Origin: a bacterium
GTDB lineage: Bacteria > CAIWAD01
Length of the DNA: 64,000 bases
Reading direction: 5' to 3'
Assembly: GCA_030685015.1 (NCBI GenBank)
Contig: JAUXWS010000046.1
Location: forward strand, 11,683-75,682
Numbering within the stretch: position 1 is the first letter of the stretch; each line of letters starts with the position of its first letter. The notes below the pieces were generated by a model. It was not told the DNA's origin and searched no databases. It was given only the letters and a program-made list of their open reading frames with translations. Positions 34,372 to 42,876 of the stretch are shown one piece after another. The translations under genes were made by a program, and so were the position numbers.

Positions 34372-35476
34372 CGCCCTGTCCCTCGGCATCTCCCTCTTCT
34401 TCCTCTACCTCTTCGCCTTCAACCCCGCGCCGGCCGCCTGGCTGGCCGGCCAGGCGGCCTGGCGGGAGGCCTTTTTCACCAGCCGGGTGGATTGGCCGGA
34501 GGTGTGGCGCCTGCTCATCGACCTGCGCGGCCTGCCCTTTGCCGGGGCGGCGGGCTGCCTGCTCCTCTCGCTGGTGGTGCGCGCCTGGCGTTGGCGGGTG
34601 ATCGCCGGCCCACTTGACCGCGTTCCCCTGACGCGCATGTTCCACCTGACCAATCTGGGCTACCTGGCCAACAACCTGCTGCCCATGCGCCTGGGGGAGG
34701 TGCTGCGGGCCGGGGCCCTGGCCGGGCGCAGCGCAATCCCCTTGCCCGGGGCGATGGCCACCGTCGTCCTGGAGCGCCTGCTGGATGTCATTGGCGCCCT
34801 GGCGGCGCTGCTGGCCATGCTGCTCCTGCAAGGTTCCCTGGTGGCGGCCGCCGAGGCCTCGGCCAACGGCGAAGCCCTGGACGTGCTCGCCCGCTTCCGG
34901 GCTCTGGCTCCCCTGCTGGGTCTGGCCGCGGGAGCGGGCCTCGCCCTCCTGCTCTCGCTCGTGATCTGGCGCAAGGGCTTCCTGGACATGGGCGAACGCG
35001 TGCTGGACCGCCTCCTCCCCGCCCCGGCGGCCGCGCGCCTGCACCGCCTGGCTGTTTCCTTCGCCGCCGGCCTGGAGATCCTGCGCTCCCCCTGGGAGGC
35101 GCTGCTGCTACTGGGCCAGACGGCCTTCATGCTGGCGTGCTATCTTGGATCGCTGGCATGCATGATCCACGCCTACGGCATGGCTGATGATCTGGTCCTG
35201 CTCCAGCAGGCGCCAATGGCCTCCCTTTTGCTGTTGCTGGTCTTCGTCAGCCTGGGCTACATGATCCCGGCGGCGCCGGGCGCCTTCGGCACGGTGCAGT
35301 ACTTCACGGCCCTGGCCATGTCGCTGATCGGCGCCGGCACGGAGGAGGCCATGAGTTACGCGCTGGGCAACCATCTAATCACCTGGCTGCTGCTCACCCT
35401 GATGGGCCTGGTGGCGCTCCCCCTCCTGGGGCTGCGCTTCGGCGACGTGATGAAGTGGAAGGAGGATAGGGCGTGA
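34358..35476 (+). CDS. Lysylphosphatidylglycerol synthase TM-region family protein (UPF0104/YbhN-like)
   Basis: 372-residue polytopic membrane protein with about eight hydrophobic segments. Motifs of the AglD2/MprF flippase-like membrane domain: LVVRAWRWRVIAGP, LGYLANNLLPMRLGEVLRAG, VVLERLLDVIGALAAL, and near the end IPAAPGAFGTVQYF. There is no soluble lysyl-transferase domain, so lipid flipping or a cell-envelope transport role is more likely than lipid aminoacylation. ATG 34358 has GGGGA upstream and overlaps lolA. Its stop overlaps the GTG of the following BY-kinase gene, so it may serve exopolysaccharide or envelope assembly. Confidence 0.85.
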   Translation: MRRGSALSLGISLFFLYLFAFNPAPAAWLAGQAAWREAFFTSRVDWPEVWRLLIDLRGLPFAGAAGCLLLSLVVRAWRWRVIAGPLDRVPLTRMFHLTNLGYLANNLLPMRLGEVLRAGALAGRSAIPLPGAMATVVLERLLDVIGALAALLAMLLLQGSLVAAAEASANGEALDVLARFRALAPLLGLAAGAGLALLLSLVIWRKGFLDMGERVLDRLLPAPAAARLHRLAVSFAAGLEILRSPWEALLLLGQTAFMLACYLGSLACMIHAYGMADDLVLLQQAPMASLLLLLVFVSLGYMIPAAPGAFGTVQYFTALAMSLIGAGTEEAMSYALGNHLITWLLLTLMGLVALPLLGLRFGDVMKWKEDRA

Positions 35477-37806
35477 CCAACTCCCGCGAGCGGACGGACC
35501 ACGGCCAAATGGAGCAGGACTCCTTCCAACTGGATCCGGGCGAGATCTACCGCGTCATCTACGCCGGGCGCTGGTTCGTCCTGGCGGCCATGGCGGCGGG
35601 GCTGGCCCTGGCCCTCCTCATCAATTCGCAAATGACCTTCGTCTTCCGCGCCACGGCCACGGCCATGGTCGTGACCAACAGCCCGTGGGAGGCCGGTCTC
35701 TCGCTGGACGGGAAGGGTTCCGTCGCCTCCTACAGCGTGGTGGACCAACTGCGCATCCTGGAGAGCCGGCGGCTGGCCAAGGACGTGGTGACCACTGTGC
35801 GCGACGGCGCCTACGCCGACCGCCTGGCCGTGCTGGGCCATCCCGACCGGCCCAAGGGCTTTTCCGAGGAGGAGGCCGTCTCCTGGCTGCTCAGCCGGCT
35901 GGTTGTCCGCCAGGTGCAGAACTCCAACGTGCTGTCCATCAGCGTCGAGGCGCCTTCGGGCTTCGAGGCCGCCTACCTGGCCAACCAGGTGGCCGAGCGC
36001 TTCTACCGCCAGAACCAGGAGTTCAGCCGGGCGGAGTACACGGAACTGGCCAGCTTCCTCAAGGAGCAGCTGGACCAGGTCACCCTCCGCCTGCAAGGCG
36101 CGGAGATGACGCTGACGACCTTCAAGGAGGGCTCCCGCCTGGCCGCCCTCGACGTGGAGACGGCCACCATCATCCAGCAGAGCGCCAACGCCCAGACTGA
36201 ACTCAGCCGCATCAACCTCGAGCTGCAGTCCAACGAGGTCAGCCTGGAGAACCTGCGCCGGAATTACAGCCAGGGCCAGAGCAGCCTGGTCGATGATGTG
36301 GAGAACCTCTCCACCGGCACGATCGAGAGGCTGTCCAAGGAGATCGCCGACAAACAGACCCAGATCGCCAACGTGCGGGCCAAGGCCGAGCCGGGGTGGG
36401 AGAGCTACGTCCAACGGCTGGAGGATGAGCTGCGCAAGGTCAAATCCTCCCTCAAGGAGGAGACCAACAAGCTGTCCGCCAGCGAGATGCGCAGCGCCGA
36501 TCCGCTGGGCACCATGCAGCGGATCTTCGAGCGGATCATTGATCTGGACGTGGAGGGCCGTGCCCTGCGCGCCGCCCGCGAGGCCCAGTCGCGGGTCGTG
36601 GCCGAGTTCGAGGCCCGCCTGCGCCAGTTGCCGGAGGCCGGCCGCGAGTACGTGCGCTTCACCCGCGACGTGGAGATCAACGAGAAGCTCTACCGCCTGC
36701 TCATGGAGAAGTACCAGGAGAACCAGGCGGTGGCGGCGGGCATGATCGGCAATGTGCGCCTGCTGGACACGGCGGAGGTGCCGGCGCAGGCCGTGCGCCC
36801 CAACAAGCGGCTCAACCTGGCGCTGGGACTTCTGCTGGGGCTGCTGCTGGGGGTGGGCGCCTCCTTCATCTACCATCTTTTCGACACCCGCATCGTCACG
36901 CCGGAGGATCTGCGCAAGTCCGGCCTGCAACTGCTGGGGGCCGTGCCCACCATCAATGTGCGCCGCCTGGAGCGGGCCTTGCGCGTGAAGAGCGGGCAGG
37001 CCATGCGGGAAGAGGATGTATGGAAGATCAAGCGCAAGCTGATCACCCACTTCAGTCCCAAGTCGCCCATCAGCGAAGCCTACCGCGCCCTGCGCACGGC
37101 CCTGCTCATGCGCCTGGAGCAGGAGCGGCGGGGACCGCAGCCGGGCAGCGGCCTGGCGCCGGCCGTGATTGTCACCTCCAGCACCACGCAGGAGGGCAAG
37201 AGCCTGACCAGCGCCAACCTGGCCGTCACCCTGGCCCAGACTGGCCGGCGCACCCTGGTGATCGACGCGGACATGCGCCGTCCCACCGCCCACAAGAATT
37301 TCGGCCTGGAGCGCAATGTGGGCCTCTCCGGACTGCTCTCGGGCAGCCAGACCGCGGCGGCGACCGTCTCGGACACGGACATCGAGAACCTCTATGTGCT
37401 CAGCGCCGGCCCCATTCCCCCCAATCCCGCCGAACTGCTGGCCAGCCAGGCCATGGCGGATGTGGTGGCATGGGCCCGCCGCGAGTACGATTTCATCATC
37501 ATCGACACGCCGCCCGTCGTCCCCGTCACCGATCCGACCATCCTGACGCGGCTGGTGGACACCGTCATCCTGGTTGTGCGCAGCAATGCCAGCCATCGCC
37601 GGGAACTGACCGAGGCCATGTCACGCCTGGAGCACAGCGAATGCTGGGTGCTGGGGGCGGTGTTGAATGATTATGACTTGAAACGAGTTTATGGTAGTTA
37701 CTATTATTACTACCATTATTACAACAGGTATTATTATTATGGTGATCAGAAGCGGGGTGCCCGTCGTTCCTCCAAGCAGCGGCGCAAGAAGAAAGCCATT
37801 GTATGA
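35473..37806 (+). CDS. Polysaccharide chain-length/BY-kinase fusion (Wzz domain plus tyrosine autokinase)
   Basis: 777 residues, inner membrane. An N-terminal Wzz domain has TM1 at about 33-52; a long periplasmic coiled-coil region runs at about 180-430; TM2 is at about 447-468; the cytoplasmic BY-kinase follows. The kinase has Walker A TSSTTQEGKSLTSANLA (K576), Walker A' LVIDADMRRP and Walker B FIIIDTPP. The C terminus has an extreme tyrosine cluster (eleven Tyr in seventeen residues, from VYGSYYYYY) followed by a basic tail (KRGARRSSKQRRKKK), the usual autophosphorylation zone. It controls polysaccharide chain length and export. The surrounding DNA turns AT-rich at the tail, because of the Tyr codons. 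GTG start overlaps the previous stop. Confidence 0.93.
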   Translation: MTNSRERTDHGQMEQDSFQLDPGEIYRVIYAGRWFVLAAMAAGLALALLINSQMTFVFRATATAMVVTNSPWEAGLSLDGKGSVASYSVVDQLRILESRRLAKDVVTTVRDGAYADRLAVLGHPDRPKGFSEEEAVSWLLSRLVVRQVQNSNVLSISVEAPSGFEAAYLANQVAERFYRQNQEFSRAEYTELASFLKEQLDQVTLRLQGAEMTLTTFKEGSRLAALDVETATIIQQSANAQTELSRINLELQSNEVSLENLRRNYSQGQSSLVDDVENLSTGTIERLSKEIADKQTQIANVRAKAEPGWESYVQRLEDELRKVKSSLKEETNKLSASEMRSADPLGTMQRIFERIIDLDVEGRALRAAREAQSRVVAEFEARLRQLPEAGREYVRFTRDVEINEKLYRLLMEKYQENQAVAAGMIGNVRLLDTAEVPAQAVRPNKRLNLALGLLLGLLLGVGASFIYHLFDTRIVTPEDLRKSGLQLLGAVPTINVRRLERALRVKSGQAMREEDVWKIKRKLITHFSPKSPISEAYRALRTALLMRLEQERRGPQPGSGLAPAVIVTSSTTQEGKSLTSANLAVTLAQTGRRTLVIDADMRRPTAHKNFGLERNVGLSGLLSGSQTAAATVSDTDIENLYVLSAGPIPPNPAELLASQAMADVVAWARREYDFIIIDTPPVVPVTDPTILTRLVDTVILVVRSNASHRRELTEAMSRLEHSECWVLGAVLNDYDLKRVYGSYYYYYHYYNRYYYYGDQKRGARRSSKQRRKKKAIV

Positions 37807-37812
37807 TGATCA

Positions 37813-37841
37813 TTGAAAGAGTATTTAATGAGACGTAGATA
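37813..37841 (+). promoter_or_regulatory. Candidate promoter TTGAAA-17-TAGATA before ispE
   Basis: TTGAAA at 37813-37818 and TAGATA at 37836-37841 with a 17-base spacer, in the only AT-rich gap of this region, about 105 bases before ispE. The same DNA also contains an inverted repeat (ATCATTGAA ... TTCAATGAT, then TTTTTG at 37860) that could instead end the BY-kinase transcript with a long loop. Confidence 0.45.
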
Positions 37842-37888
37842 TTAATCATAGTTCAATGATTTTTGATAATCCATTTAACACATCTCTG

Positions 37889-37914
37889 GAAAGATCCTCG
37901 TGAAAGATCCTCGT
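37889..37914 (+). repeat. Tandem 13-base repeat in the ispE leader
   Basis: GAAAGATCCTCGT occurs twice in tandem, 32 bases before the ispE ATG. It may be incidental or part of a leader structure. Confidence 0.7.
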
Positions 37915-37945
37915 AAGAGGCAAGCAGCTTAGTTGAGAGTGCGTC

Positions 37946-38899
37946 ATGCCCATCGAGTCTCCCTGGTTGACCGCTGAGGCTCCCGCCAAGTTGAACCTTG
38001 GCCTGCGCATCCTCGGACGCCGGCCCGACGGCTTCCATGAGTTGGAATCCGTCTTCGTGCCGCTGGAATGGCACGACCTGCTCCGCGGCCGGCCTGCGCG
38101 CGCGGATCTCTTCACCTGTTCGGATCCCTCCCTCCCCACCAACGAGGGCAACCTGGTGCGGCGGGCCCTTGCCGTCTGGCGCGGGGCGGCGCGGGAGGCG
38201 GGCCACGACGGGTGGAGCCGGCCGGTGGAGCTGGAGCTGGTGAAAAGGATCCCGGCCGGGGCCGGCCTGGGCGGCGGCAGCAGTGACGCCGCGGCCTGTC
38301 TGCGGCTGTTGGGGCGGCTTTTTCCGCCCGCCCTGCCGGATTTTGTGCTGGCCAGTCTTTCCTTGACCCTGGGAAGCGATGTTCCTTTCTTTCTGCAGCC
38401 TGACTGGGCGCACGTCACGGGTCGCGGGGAGATCATCACGCCCATCGCGCCCTTTTTCTCCGATGACGTGGTTCTGGTATGGCCGGGCCTCCATGTTCCG
38501 ACGACATGGGCCTATGCCCGCCTGTCCGATTCGTTGACAAAGCAGGGTCGCTACGCTAGCTTCCAGGGCTTCAGCGGATTCGTGAACGGGCAGGTAGATC
38601 CCGCTTCGTGGCCCGGCAATGATTTCGAGCCGGTCGTGTTCGCCGAGCATCCCGTCCTGGGGGAGCTCAAGCAGACACTGCTGGATGCCGGGGCCCGCCA
38701 TGCGGCCATGTCCGGAAGCGGATCCGCCGTCTACGGCCTCTTTGACAGCGCTCAGTCGGCTTCGCGTGTGACACAGCAACTCCGCTCCCGCCATCCGGTC
38801 GTCCAGCTGACCCGGCCGCGGGGTGCAGCCTTCGCCCGGGAGGAAGGCGGAAAGGGACGCCATGAGAATCACCGAAGTCAATGTGAACCTCCGGAATGA
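37946..38899 (+). CDS. ispE: 4-diphosphocytidyl-2-C-methyl-D-erythritol kinase
   Basis: GHMP-family kinase of the non-mevalonate isoprenoid pathway; phosphorylates CDP-ME. 317 residues. Blocks: APAKLNLGLRILGRRPDGFHELES, the ATP loop PAGAGLGGGSSDAA, TLGSDVPFF, and the C-terminal MSGSGSAVYGLF. Its last 38 bases overlap spoVG in another frame, so the C-terminal about 12 residues (RHENHRSQCEPPE) are dictated partly by that overlap. It heads the ispE-spoVG-prs-rplY-pth run, the order known from Bacillus. Confidence 0.95.
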   Translation: MPIESPWLTAEAPAKLNLGLRILGRRPDGFHELESVFVPLEWHDLLRGRPARADLFTCSDPSLPTNEGNLVRRALAVWRGAAREAGHDGWSRPVELELVKRIPAGAGLGGGSSDAAACLRLLGRLFPPALPDFVLASLSLTLGSDVPFFLQPDWAHVTGRGEIITPIAPFFSDDVVLVWPGLHVPTTWAYARLSDSLTKQGRYASFQGFSGFVNGQVDPASWPGNDFEPVVFAEHPVLGELKQTLLDAGARHAAMSGSGSAVYGLFDSAQSASRVTQQLRSRHPVVQLTRPRGAAFAREEGGKGRHENHRSQCEPPE

Positions 38900-39167
38900 G
38901 GAACGGCTCAAGGCCTTCGTCAACATCACCTTTGATGACGTCTTCGTCATCCGGGGCTTGAAGGTGATCGAGGGCCAGCGCGGCCTGTTTGTCTGCATGC
39001 CCAGCCGCCGCCTGGAGGATGGAAGCCACCGCGACATCGCCCACCCCATCACCAACGAGTTCCGGCAGGAGATCGAGGACGAGGTCCTGGCAGCCTACGA
39101 TCGGCTGAGGACTGGTCAAGCACCGGCGGAGGGCCGGGCGGAGGAGGAGAGCGACTCCTTACGCTGA
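38862..39167 (+). CDS. spoVG: SpoVG-family RNA/DNA-binding regulator
   Basis: 101 residues. The family core is intact: MRITEVNVNLRNEERLKAFV, TFDDVFVIRGLKVIEG, LFVCMPSRRLEDGSHRDIAHPI and EFRQEIEDEVL. SpoVG binds nucleic acids and modulates gene expression in Firmicutes and spirochetes; outside them its targets are unknown. It has a short acidic tail. Start ATG 38862 (GGGA upstream) lies inside ispE; the neighbouring order supports the call. No sporulation genes are seen. Confidence 0.93.
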   Translation: MRITEVNVNLRNEERLKAFVNITFDDVFVIRGLKVIEGQRGLFVCMPSRRLEDGSHRDIAHPITNEFRQEIEDEVLAAYDRLRTGQAPAEGRAEEESDSLR

Positions 39168-39240
39168 ACCGCCGCGCAGCAGCACCCGATGGCCGCCCGA
39201 GGGGACGGCCTGCTCGATCGTGCAGACGAGGATTCCCCGC

Positions 39241-40173
39241 GTGACGGATCTGCGCATTTTTGCCGGCGAGATCAGCCGTCGTCTGGCGGCCCGCATCGCC
39301 GAAGGACTTCACATCCCGCTGGGCGACGTGGACCTGCGCCGCTTCGCCGATGGCGAACTCTACGTCAAGTACCAGGAGAACATCCGCGGCACGGACGTCT
39401 TCCTGGTGCAGTCCACCCTGGCGCCAGCCGACAATCTGATGCAGCTGCTGCTGATGCTGGACGCCGCCAAGCGGGCCAGCGCCCGCCGCATCACCTGCGT
39501 CATCCCCTACTTCGGCTACGCGCGGCAGGACCGCAAGGACCAGCCCCGCGTCTCCATCGCCGCCAAGCTGGTGGCGGACCTGCTGACCAGCGCCGGAGCG
39601 GACCGGGTCTTGACCATGGACCTGCATGCGGAGCAGATCCAGGGCTTCTTCAACATCCCCTTCGACCACCTCTATGGGCGGGCGGTCTTGTTGCCCTACC
39701 TGGAGTCGCTGCAGCTGGAGAATCCCACCGTGCTGGCGCCCGACATCGGCTCCGTCAAGATGGCGCGGGCCTATGCCAAGCGCCTGGACGCCGACCTGGC
39801 CATTGTCGACAAGCGCCGCCCCGCCGCCAATGTGGCGGAGGTGATGAACCTGATCGGCGACGTGCGGAACCGCAACGTGATCATCGTGGACGACATGGCG
39901 GACACCGCCGGCACGATGACCCAGAGTGTGCGGGTGGCCATGGACCTGGGCGCCCTCAGCGTCACTTGCGCCTGCACGCACGCCCTGCTCTCGGGGCAGG
40001 CCGTGGAGCGCCTCAACGCCGCGCCCATGCGGGAATTGATCGTCACGGACACCATCCCCTTCCGGGAGGACATGGGGGTCGAGCGGCTGCGCGTGCTGAG
40101 CGTGGCGCCCATATTCGCCGAGGCCGTGCGCATGATCCATGACGAACGGTCCATCGCGACCTTGTTCGGCTGA
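39241..40173 (+). CDS. prs: Ribose-phosphate pyrophosphokinase (PRPP synthetase)
   Basis: Makes PRPP from ribose-5-phosphate and ATP for nucleotide, His and Trp synthesis. 310 residues, class I. Blocks: RRFADGELYVKYQENIRG, the flexible ATP loop CVIPYFGYARQDRKDQPR, TMDLHAEQIQGFF, the PRPP loop VIIVDDMADTAGTM, and VAPIFAEAVRMIH. I chose GTG 39241 (MTDLRIFAGE) because GAGGA lies 8 bases upstream and it matches the family start; GTG 39220 would add seven residues. It is between spoVG and rplY as in Bacillus, and two pyrimidine genes (pyrF, pyrE) lie farther along. Confidence 0.96.
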   Translation: MTDLRIFAGEISRRLAARIAEGLHIPLGDVDLRRFADGELYVKYQENIRGTDVFLVQSTLAPADNLMQLLLMLDAAKRASARRITCVIPYFGYARQDRKDQPRVSIAAKLVADLLTSAGADRVLTMDLHAEQIQGFFNIPFDHLYGRAVLLPYLESLQLENPTVLAPDIGSVKMARAYAKRLDADLAIVDKRRPAANVAEVMNLIGDVRNRNVIIVDDMADTAGTMTQSVRVAMDLGALSVTCACTHALLSGQAVERLNAAPMRELIVTDTIPFREDMGVERLRVLSVAPIFAEAVRMIHDERSIATLFG

Positions 40174-40206
40174 GTTGGCACATCAACAAATTCGGGAGAT
40201 CGATCC

Positions 40207-40755
40207 ATGGGTGCTGAAACCCTTGAAGCCCTCAACCGCGAGCGCCTGGGCAAAGGCGGCGCCCGCCAGACGCGCCGCCAGAAACTGGTGCCGGTCGTTG
40301 TCTACGGCCACAACCAGGAGACCCGCCACCTGGCGGTGCCGGCCCACGATCTGGAGATGATCCTGACCCGCAACGCCCGCCTGGTGGATCTCAAGGCCGA
40401 GGGCCAGGTCCTGCCCTGCCTGGTGCGCGACATCCAGCGCCATCCGGTCAACGAGCAGGTGGTGCATGTGGACTTCATGGTCGTCCAGCCGGACCAGAAG
40501 GTGACCACCGAGCTGCCCGTCCGCCTGAACGGCAACCCCATCGGCGTCAAGCAGGGTGGCCAGGTGCGCCGGCTGCTGGGCCGCGTCAAGGTGAATTGCG
40601 CCGTGGCGGACCTGCCCAGCTTCTTCGACATCGACATCACCAACCTGGAGGCGGGGCGCAACCTGCTGGTCAAGGATCTGGGCAGCGAGAAGATCCGCCT
40701 GCTCAATCCCGACCACGTGGCCGTGGTCCAGATCACCAAGGCGCGGCCCAAGTAA
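40207..40755 (+). CDS. rplY: 50S ribosomal protein bL25 (CTC form)
   Basis: 182-residue long form of bL25 (Ctc). The N-terminal 5S-rRNA-binding domain runs to about residue 95 (NRERLGKGGARQTRRQKLVPVVVYG, LVRDIQRHPVNEQVVHVDF). The C-terminal TL5 domain follows (VRLNGNPIGVKQGGQV, FFDIDITNLEAG). Ctc is a general stress protein in Bacillus, where it sits beside prs and pth exactly as here. No anomalies. Confidence 0.95.
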   Translation: MGAETLEALNRERLGKGGARQTRRQKLVPVVVYGHNQETRHLAVPAHDLEMILTRNARLVDLKAEGQVLPCLVRDIQRHPVNEQVVHVDFMVVQPDQKVTTELPVRLNGNPIGVKQGGQVRRLLGRVKVNCAVADLPSFFDIDITNLEAGRNLLVKDLGSEKIRLLNPDHVAVVQITKARPK

Positions 40756-40773
40756 TCCGCGCTGGAGCCTGAG

Positions 40774-41376
40774 GTGAAGATCGTCTGCGGGCTGGGCAAT
40801 CCCGGGGAGCGCTACCGCCGGACGTGGCACAACCTGGGCTTCATGCTGCTCGATCGGCTGGCCGCTCCGGCGGCCAGTTTCCGCAGCGGGCGCGGCTCTT
40901 TCCTGGAAGCGCGCCTCCAGCTTGAGGGGCGGGACACCCTGCTCGTCAAGCCCACCACCTTCATGAACCTCTCCGGCCAGGCCCTGGCCGAGGCCTGCCA
41001 TTTCTACAAGGTCGATGAGGCCGATGTCCTGGTCGTGTTCGACGACATCGACCTGCCCCTGGGCGAGATCCGCTTCCGTGAAAGCGGCAGCGGGGGCAAC
41101 CACAACGGCATGAGCCACGTGGTGCTCCACCTGGGGCCGCAGCTGCACCGGCTGCGCCTGGGCTTCCGGCCACTCCATCCGGTGCCCGCCGCCCAGCTCA
41201 AAAGCTTTGTCCTGGCCCCCATCCCCGCGGCCCTCCATGAGGAGGTGGACGCCATGCTGGAACGGGCGGAGGCCGGCGTGCGGGCCTGGCTGGGCGAAGG
41301 CATCCGCCGGGCCATGAACGGCTGGAACCGTTCGGCCTCCGCCGGACCGGCCACCAAGGGCGATCCGGTTGATTGA
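40774..41376 (+). CDS. pth: Peptidyl-tRNA hydrolase
   Basis: Recycles peptidyl-tRNAs released during translation. 200 residues from GTG 40774. Blocks: GLGNPGERYRRTWHNLGF with the catalytic His (family RHNxG, here WHNLG), KPTTFMNLSGQAL, the DDIDLPLGEIRFRESG loop with the second catalytic Asp, and GGNHNGMSHVVLHLG (family GGHNGL). The extra Asn in GGNHNG is a small variation. GAGG sits just before the GTG. End of the ispE-pth run. Confidence 0.94.
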   Translation: MKIVCGLGNPGERYRRTWHNLGFMLLDRLAAPAASFRSGRGSFLEARLQLEGRDTLLVKPTTFMNLSGQALAEACHFYKVDEADVLVVFDDIDLPLGEIRFRESGSGGNHNGMSHVVLHLGPQLHRLRLGFRPLHPVPAAQLKSFVLAPIPAALHEEVDAMLERAEAGVRAWLGEGIRRAMNGWNRSASAGPATKGDPVD

Positions 41377-41492
41377 TCGGCGAAAGGATGGCATTTTCGC
41401 CGTGGGTCTTCAGGGATCCAGGCCGAGCTTCATCTGGTGTCATGGCTGAAGAATCGGTGGCGGAGCGCATGACACAAGCAGGGGAAGCAGGC

Positions 41493-41786
41493 ATGAACCT
41501 CTACGTGGGCAATCTTTCGTACTCCACGCAGGATGACGATCTGCGCCAGCTTTTCGAGCAGTACGGCGAGGTTGGCGCGGCGCGGGTGGTGATGGATCGG
41601 GAAACGGGGCGCAGCCGGGGGTTCGGCTTCGTGGAGATGCCGGACGGCGCGGCGGGCGCCAAGGCCATCGAGCAGACCAATGGACTGGACTTCATGGGTC
41701 GTGTCTTGAAGGTCAACGAATCGCAACCCCGTCCGGGCGGGGATGACGGCGGCCGCCGGGGCGGGGGCGGCGGGCGTCGCTGGTAG
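41493..41786 (+). CDS. Single-RRM RNA-binding protein, glycine-rich tail
   Basis: 97 residues. An RRM at 1-80 with RNP2 LYVGNL and RNP1 RGFGFVEM, followed by a Gly/Arg tail (GGRRGGGGGRR). This is the RbpA/Rbp type of bacterial RNA-binding protein known from cyanobacteria and many FCB and delta-proteobacterial genomes, often cold-induced; a cold role here is inference. ATG 41493 gives MNLYVGN. The frame runs open upstream to 41373 but is unlike the family. A terminator follows at 41814. Confidence 0.92.
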   Translation: MNLYVGNLSYSTQDDDLRQLFEQYGEVGAARVVMDRETGRSRGFGFVEMPDGAAGAKAIEQTNGLDFMGRVLKVNESQPRPGGDDGGRRGGGGGRRW

Positions 41787-41813
41787 CCCCGGCCGAAACC
41801 AGACATGATGTGG

Positions 41814-41840
41814 AAGCCCGTCGCAATGGCGGGCTTTCTC
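41814..41840 (+). terminator. Intrinsic terminator after the RRM gene
   Basis: AAGCCCG(TC) pairing with (GG)CGGGCTT, loop GCAAT, then TTTCTC. It is 28 bases after the stop at 41786. The U tract is short but the stem is strong. Confidence 0.7.
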
Positions 41841-41928
41841 ATGGCCTGACCACGCCGGGCAGCCCGCTGGACCATTCCTTGCCGCCGCGGGAGACAGTTC
41901 GCAGCAGCTGCCTTCCCGGCTGAATCCC

Positions 41929-41934
41929 TATATT
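41929..41934 (+). promoter_or_regulatory. TATATT -10-like element upstream of nuoA
   Basis: CCCTATATTCGCC about 93 bases before nuoA, in the 241-base gap after the RRM gene's terminator. A -35 with TTG was not found, so only the -10 is proposed. Confidence 0.35.
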
Positions 41935-42027
41935 CGCCTGTGGGCCGTGCCAATCGTTGAACACCCGCCTGCGGAGCCTGATCCGCGGCGAGCGAAGGCC
42001 GGCTGAGTTCAGACGAGGCGAGGTCCA

Positions 42028-42396
42028 ATGACCGCTCTGAATCCCAACGTTGTGGCCCTGGCCGTGCTCTTCTCCGTGGCCCTGGTCCTGGTGGCGATCA
42101 TGTACCTGGCCGCCACCTACCTGGGGCCCAAGCGATTCAACGCCACCAAGCTGCAGCCCTTCGAATGCGGCATGACACCGGTGGGCAGCCCCCGCGAGGG
42201 AGGCCTGCGGCTGCGCTTCTACGTGGTGGCCATCCTCTTCGTCGTGTTCGACATCGAGGTCATTTTCCTCTTCCCCTGGGCCGTCAGCTACGCGGAGCTG
42301 GGCCTCTTCGGCCTGGTCGAGATCCTCGTGTTCGTGGGGGCTCTGGGCATCGGCCTCTTCTACGTGCTTCGGAAAGGAGTCGTGGCATGGAGTTGA
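42028..42396 (+). CDS. nuoA: NADH-quinone oxidoreductase subunit A
   Basis: 122-residue membrane subunit of respiratory complex I, next to the quinone channel. Three hydrophobic helices. Family motifs: the FECG loop (LQPFECGMTPVGSPREGG), RFYVVAILFVVFDIEVIFLFPWA. The loop Cys and the DxE in helix 2 are as expected. First gene of the nuo run; it overlaps nuoB by 10 bases. Confidence 0.96.
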   Translation: MTALNPNVVALAVLFSVALVLVAIMYLAATYLGPKRFNATKLQPFECGMTPVGSPREGGLRLRFYVVAILFVVFDIEVIFLFPWAVSYAELGLFGLVEILVFVGALGIGLFYVLRKGVVAWS

Positions 42397-42875
42397 GTCC
42401 CGTCCAGCGGGGCATGGGTTTGTCCGAGCCCTTCGTCACCACCAAGCTGGACAAGGTGCTGGGCTGGGGCCGCAAGTACTCGATCTTCAACTACCTCTTC
42501 GTCACGGCCTGCTGCGGCATGGAGTACATGTCCGCCGCCTGCAGCCGCTACGACCTGGACCGCTTCGGGGCCGGCCTGCCCCGCTTCAGCCCGCGCCAAA
42601 GCGACGTGCTCCTGGTGGTGGGCACCATCAACCAGAAGATGGCCCCCGTGCTCAAGCAGGTCTACGACCAGATGTGCGAACCCAAGTGGGTGATCGCCTT
42701 CGGCGCCTGCACCATCTCGGGCGGACCCTACAACAACTACGCCGTGCTGCAGGGCATCGATCTGGTCATTCCCGTCGACATCTACATCCCGGGTTGCCCA
42801 CCGCATCCGGAGATCGTCCTGGACGGGCTGGTCAAGCTGCAGGCCAAGATCCAGCACCAGAAGCACGAGGTCTGA
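42387..42875 (+). CDS. nuoB: NADH-quinone oxidoreductase subunit B
   Basis: 162 residues, carries the terminal Fe-S cluster N2. The cluster ligands are visible: tandem Cys in TACCGMEYM, then FGACTISGG and PGCPPHPE. KLDKVLGWGRKYS and FNYLFVTACCG are standard. ATG 42387 with GGAAAGGAG upstream gives the family's N terminus. Followed by nuoC after one base. Confidence 0.96.
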   Translation: MELSPVQRGMGLSEPFVTTKLDKVLGWGRKYSIFNYLFVTACCGMEYMSAACSRYDLDRFGAGLPRFSPRQSDVLLVVGTINQKMAPVLKQVYDQMCEPKWVIAFGACTISGGPYNNYAVLQGIDLVIPVDIYIPGCPPHPEIVLDGLVKLQAKIQHQKHEV

Positions 42876-42876
42876 G

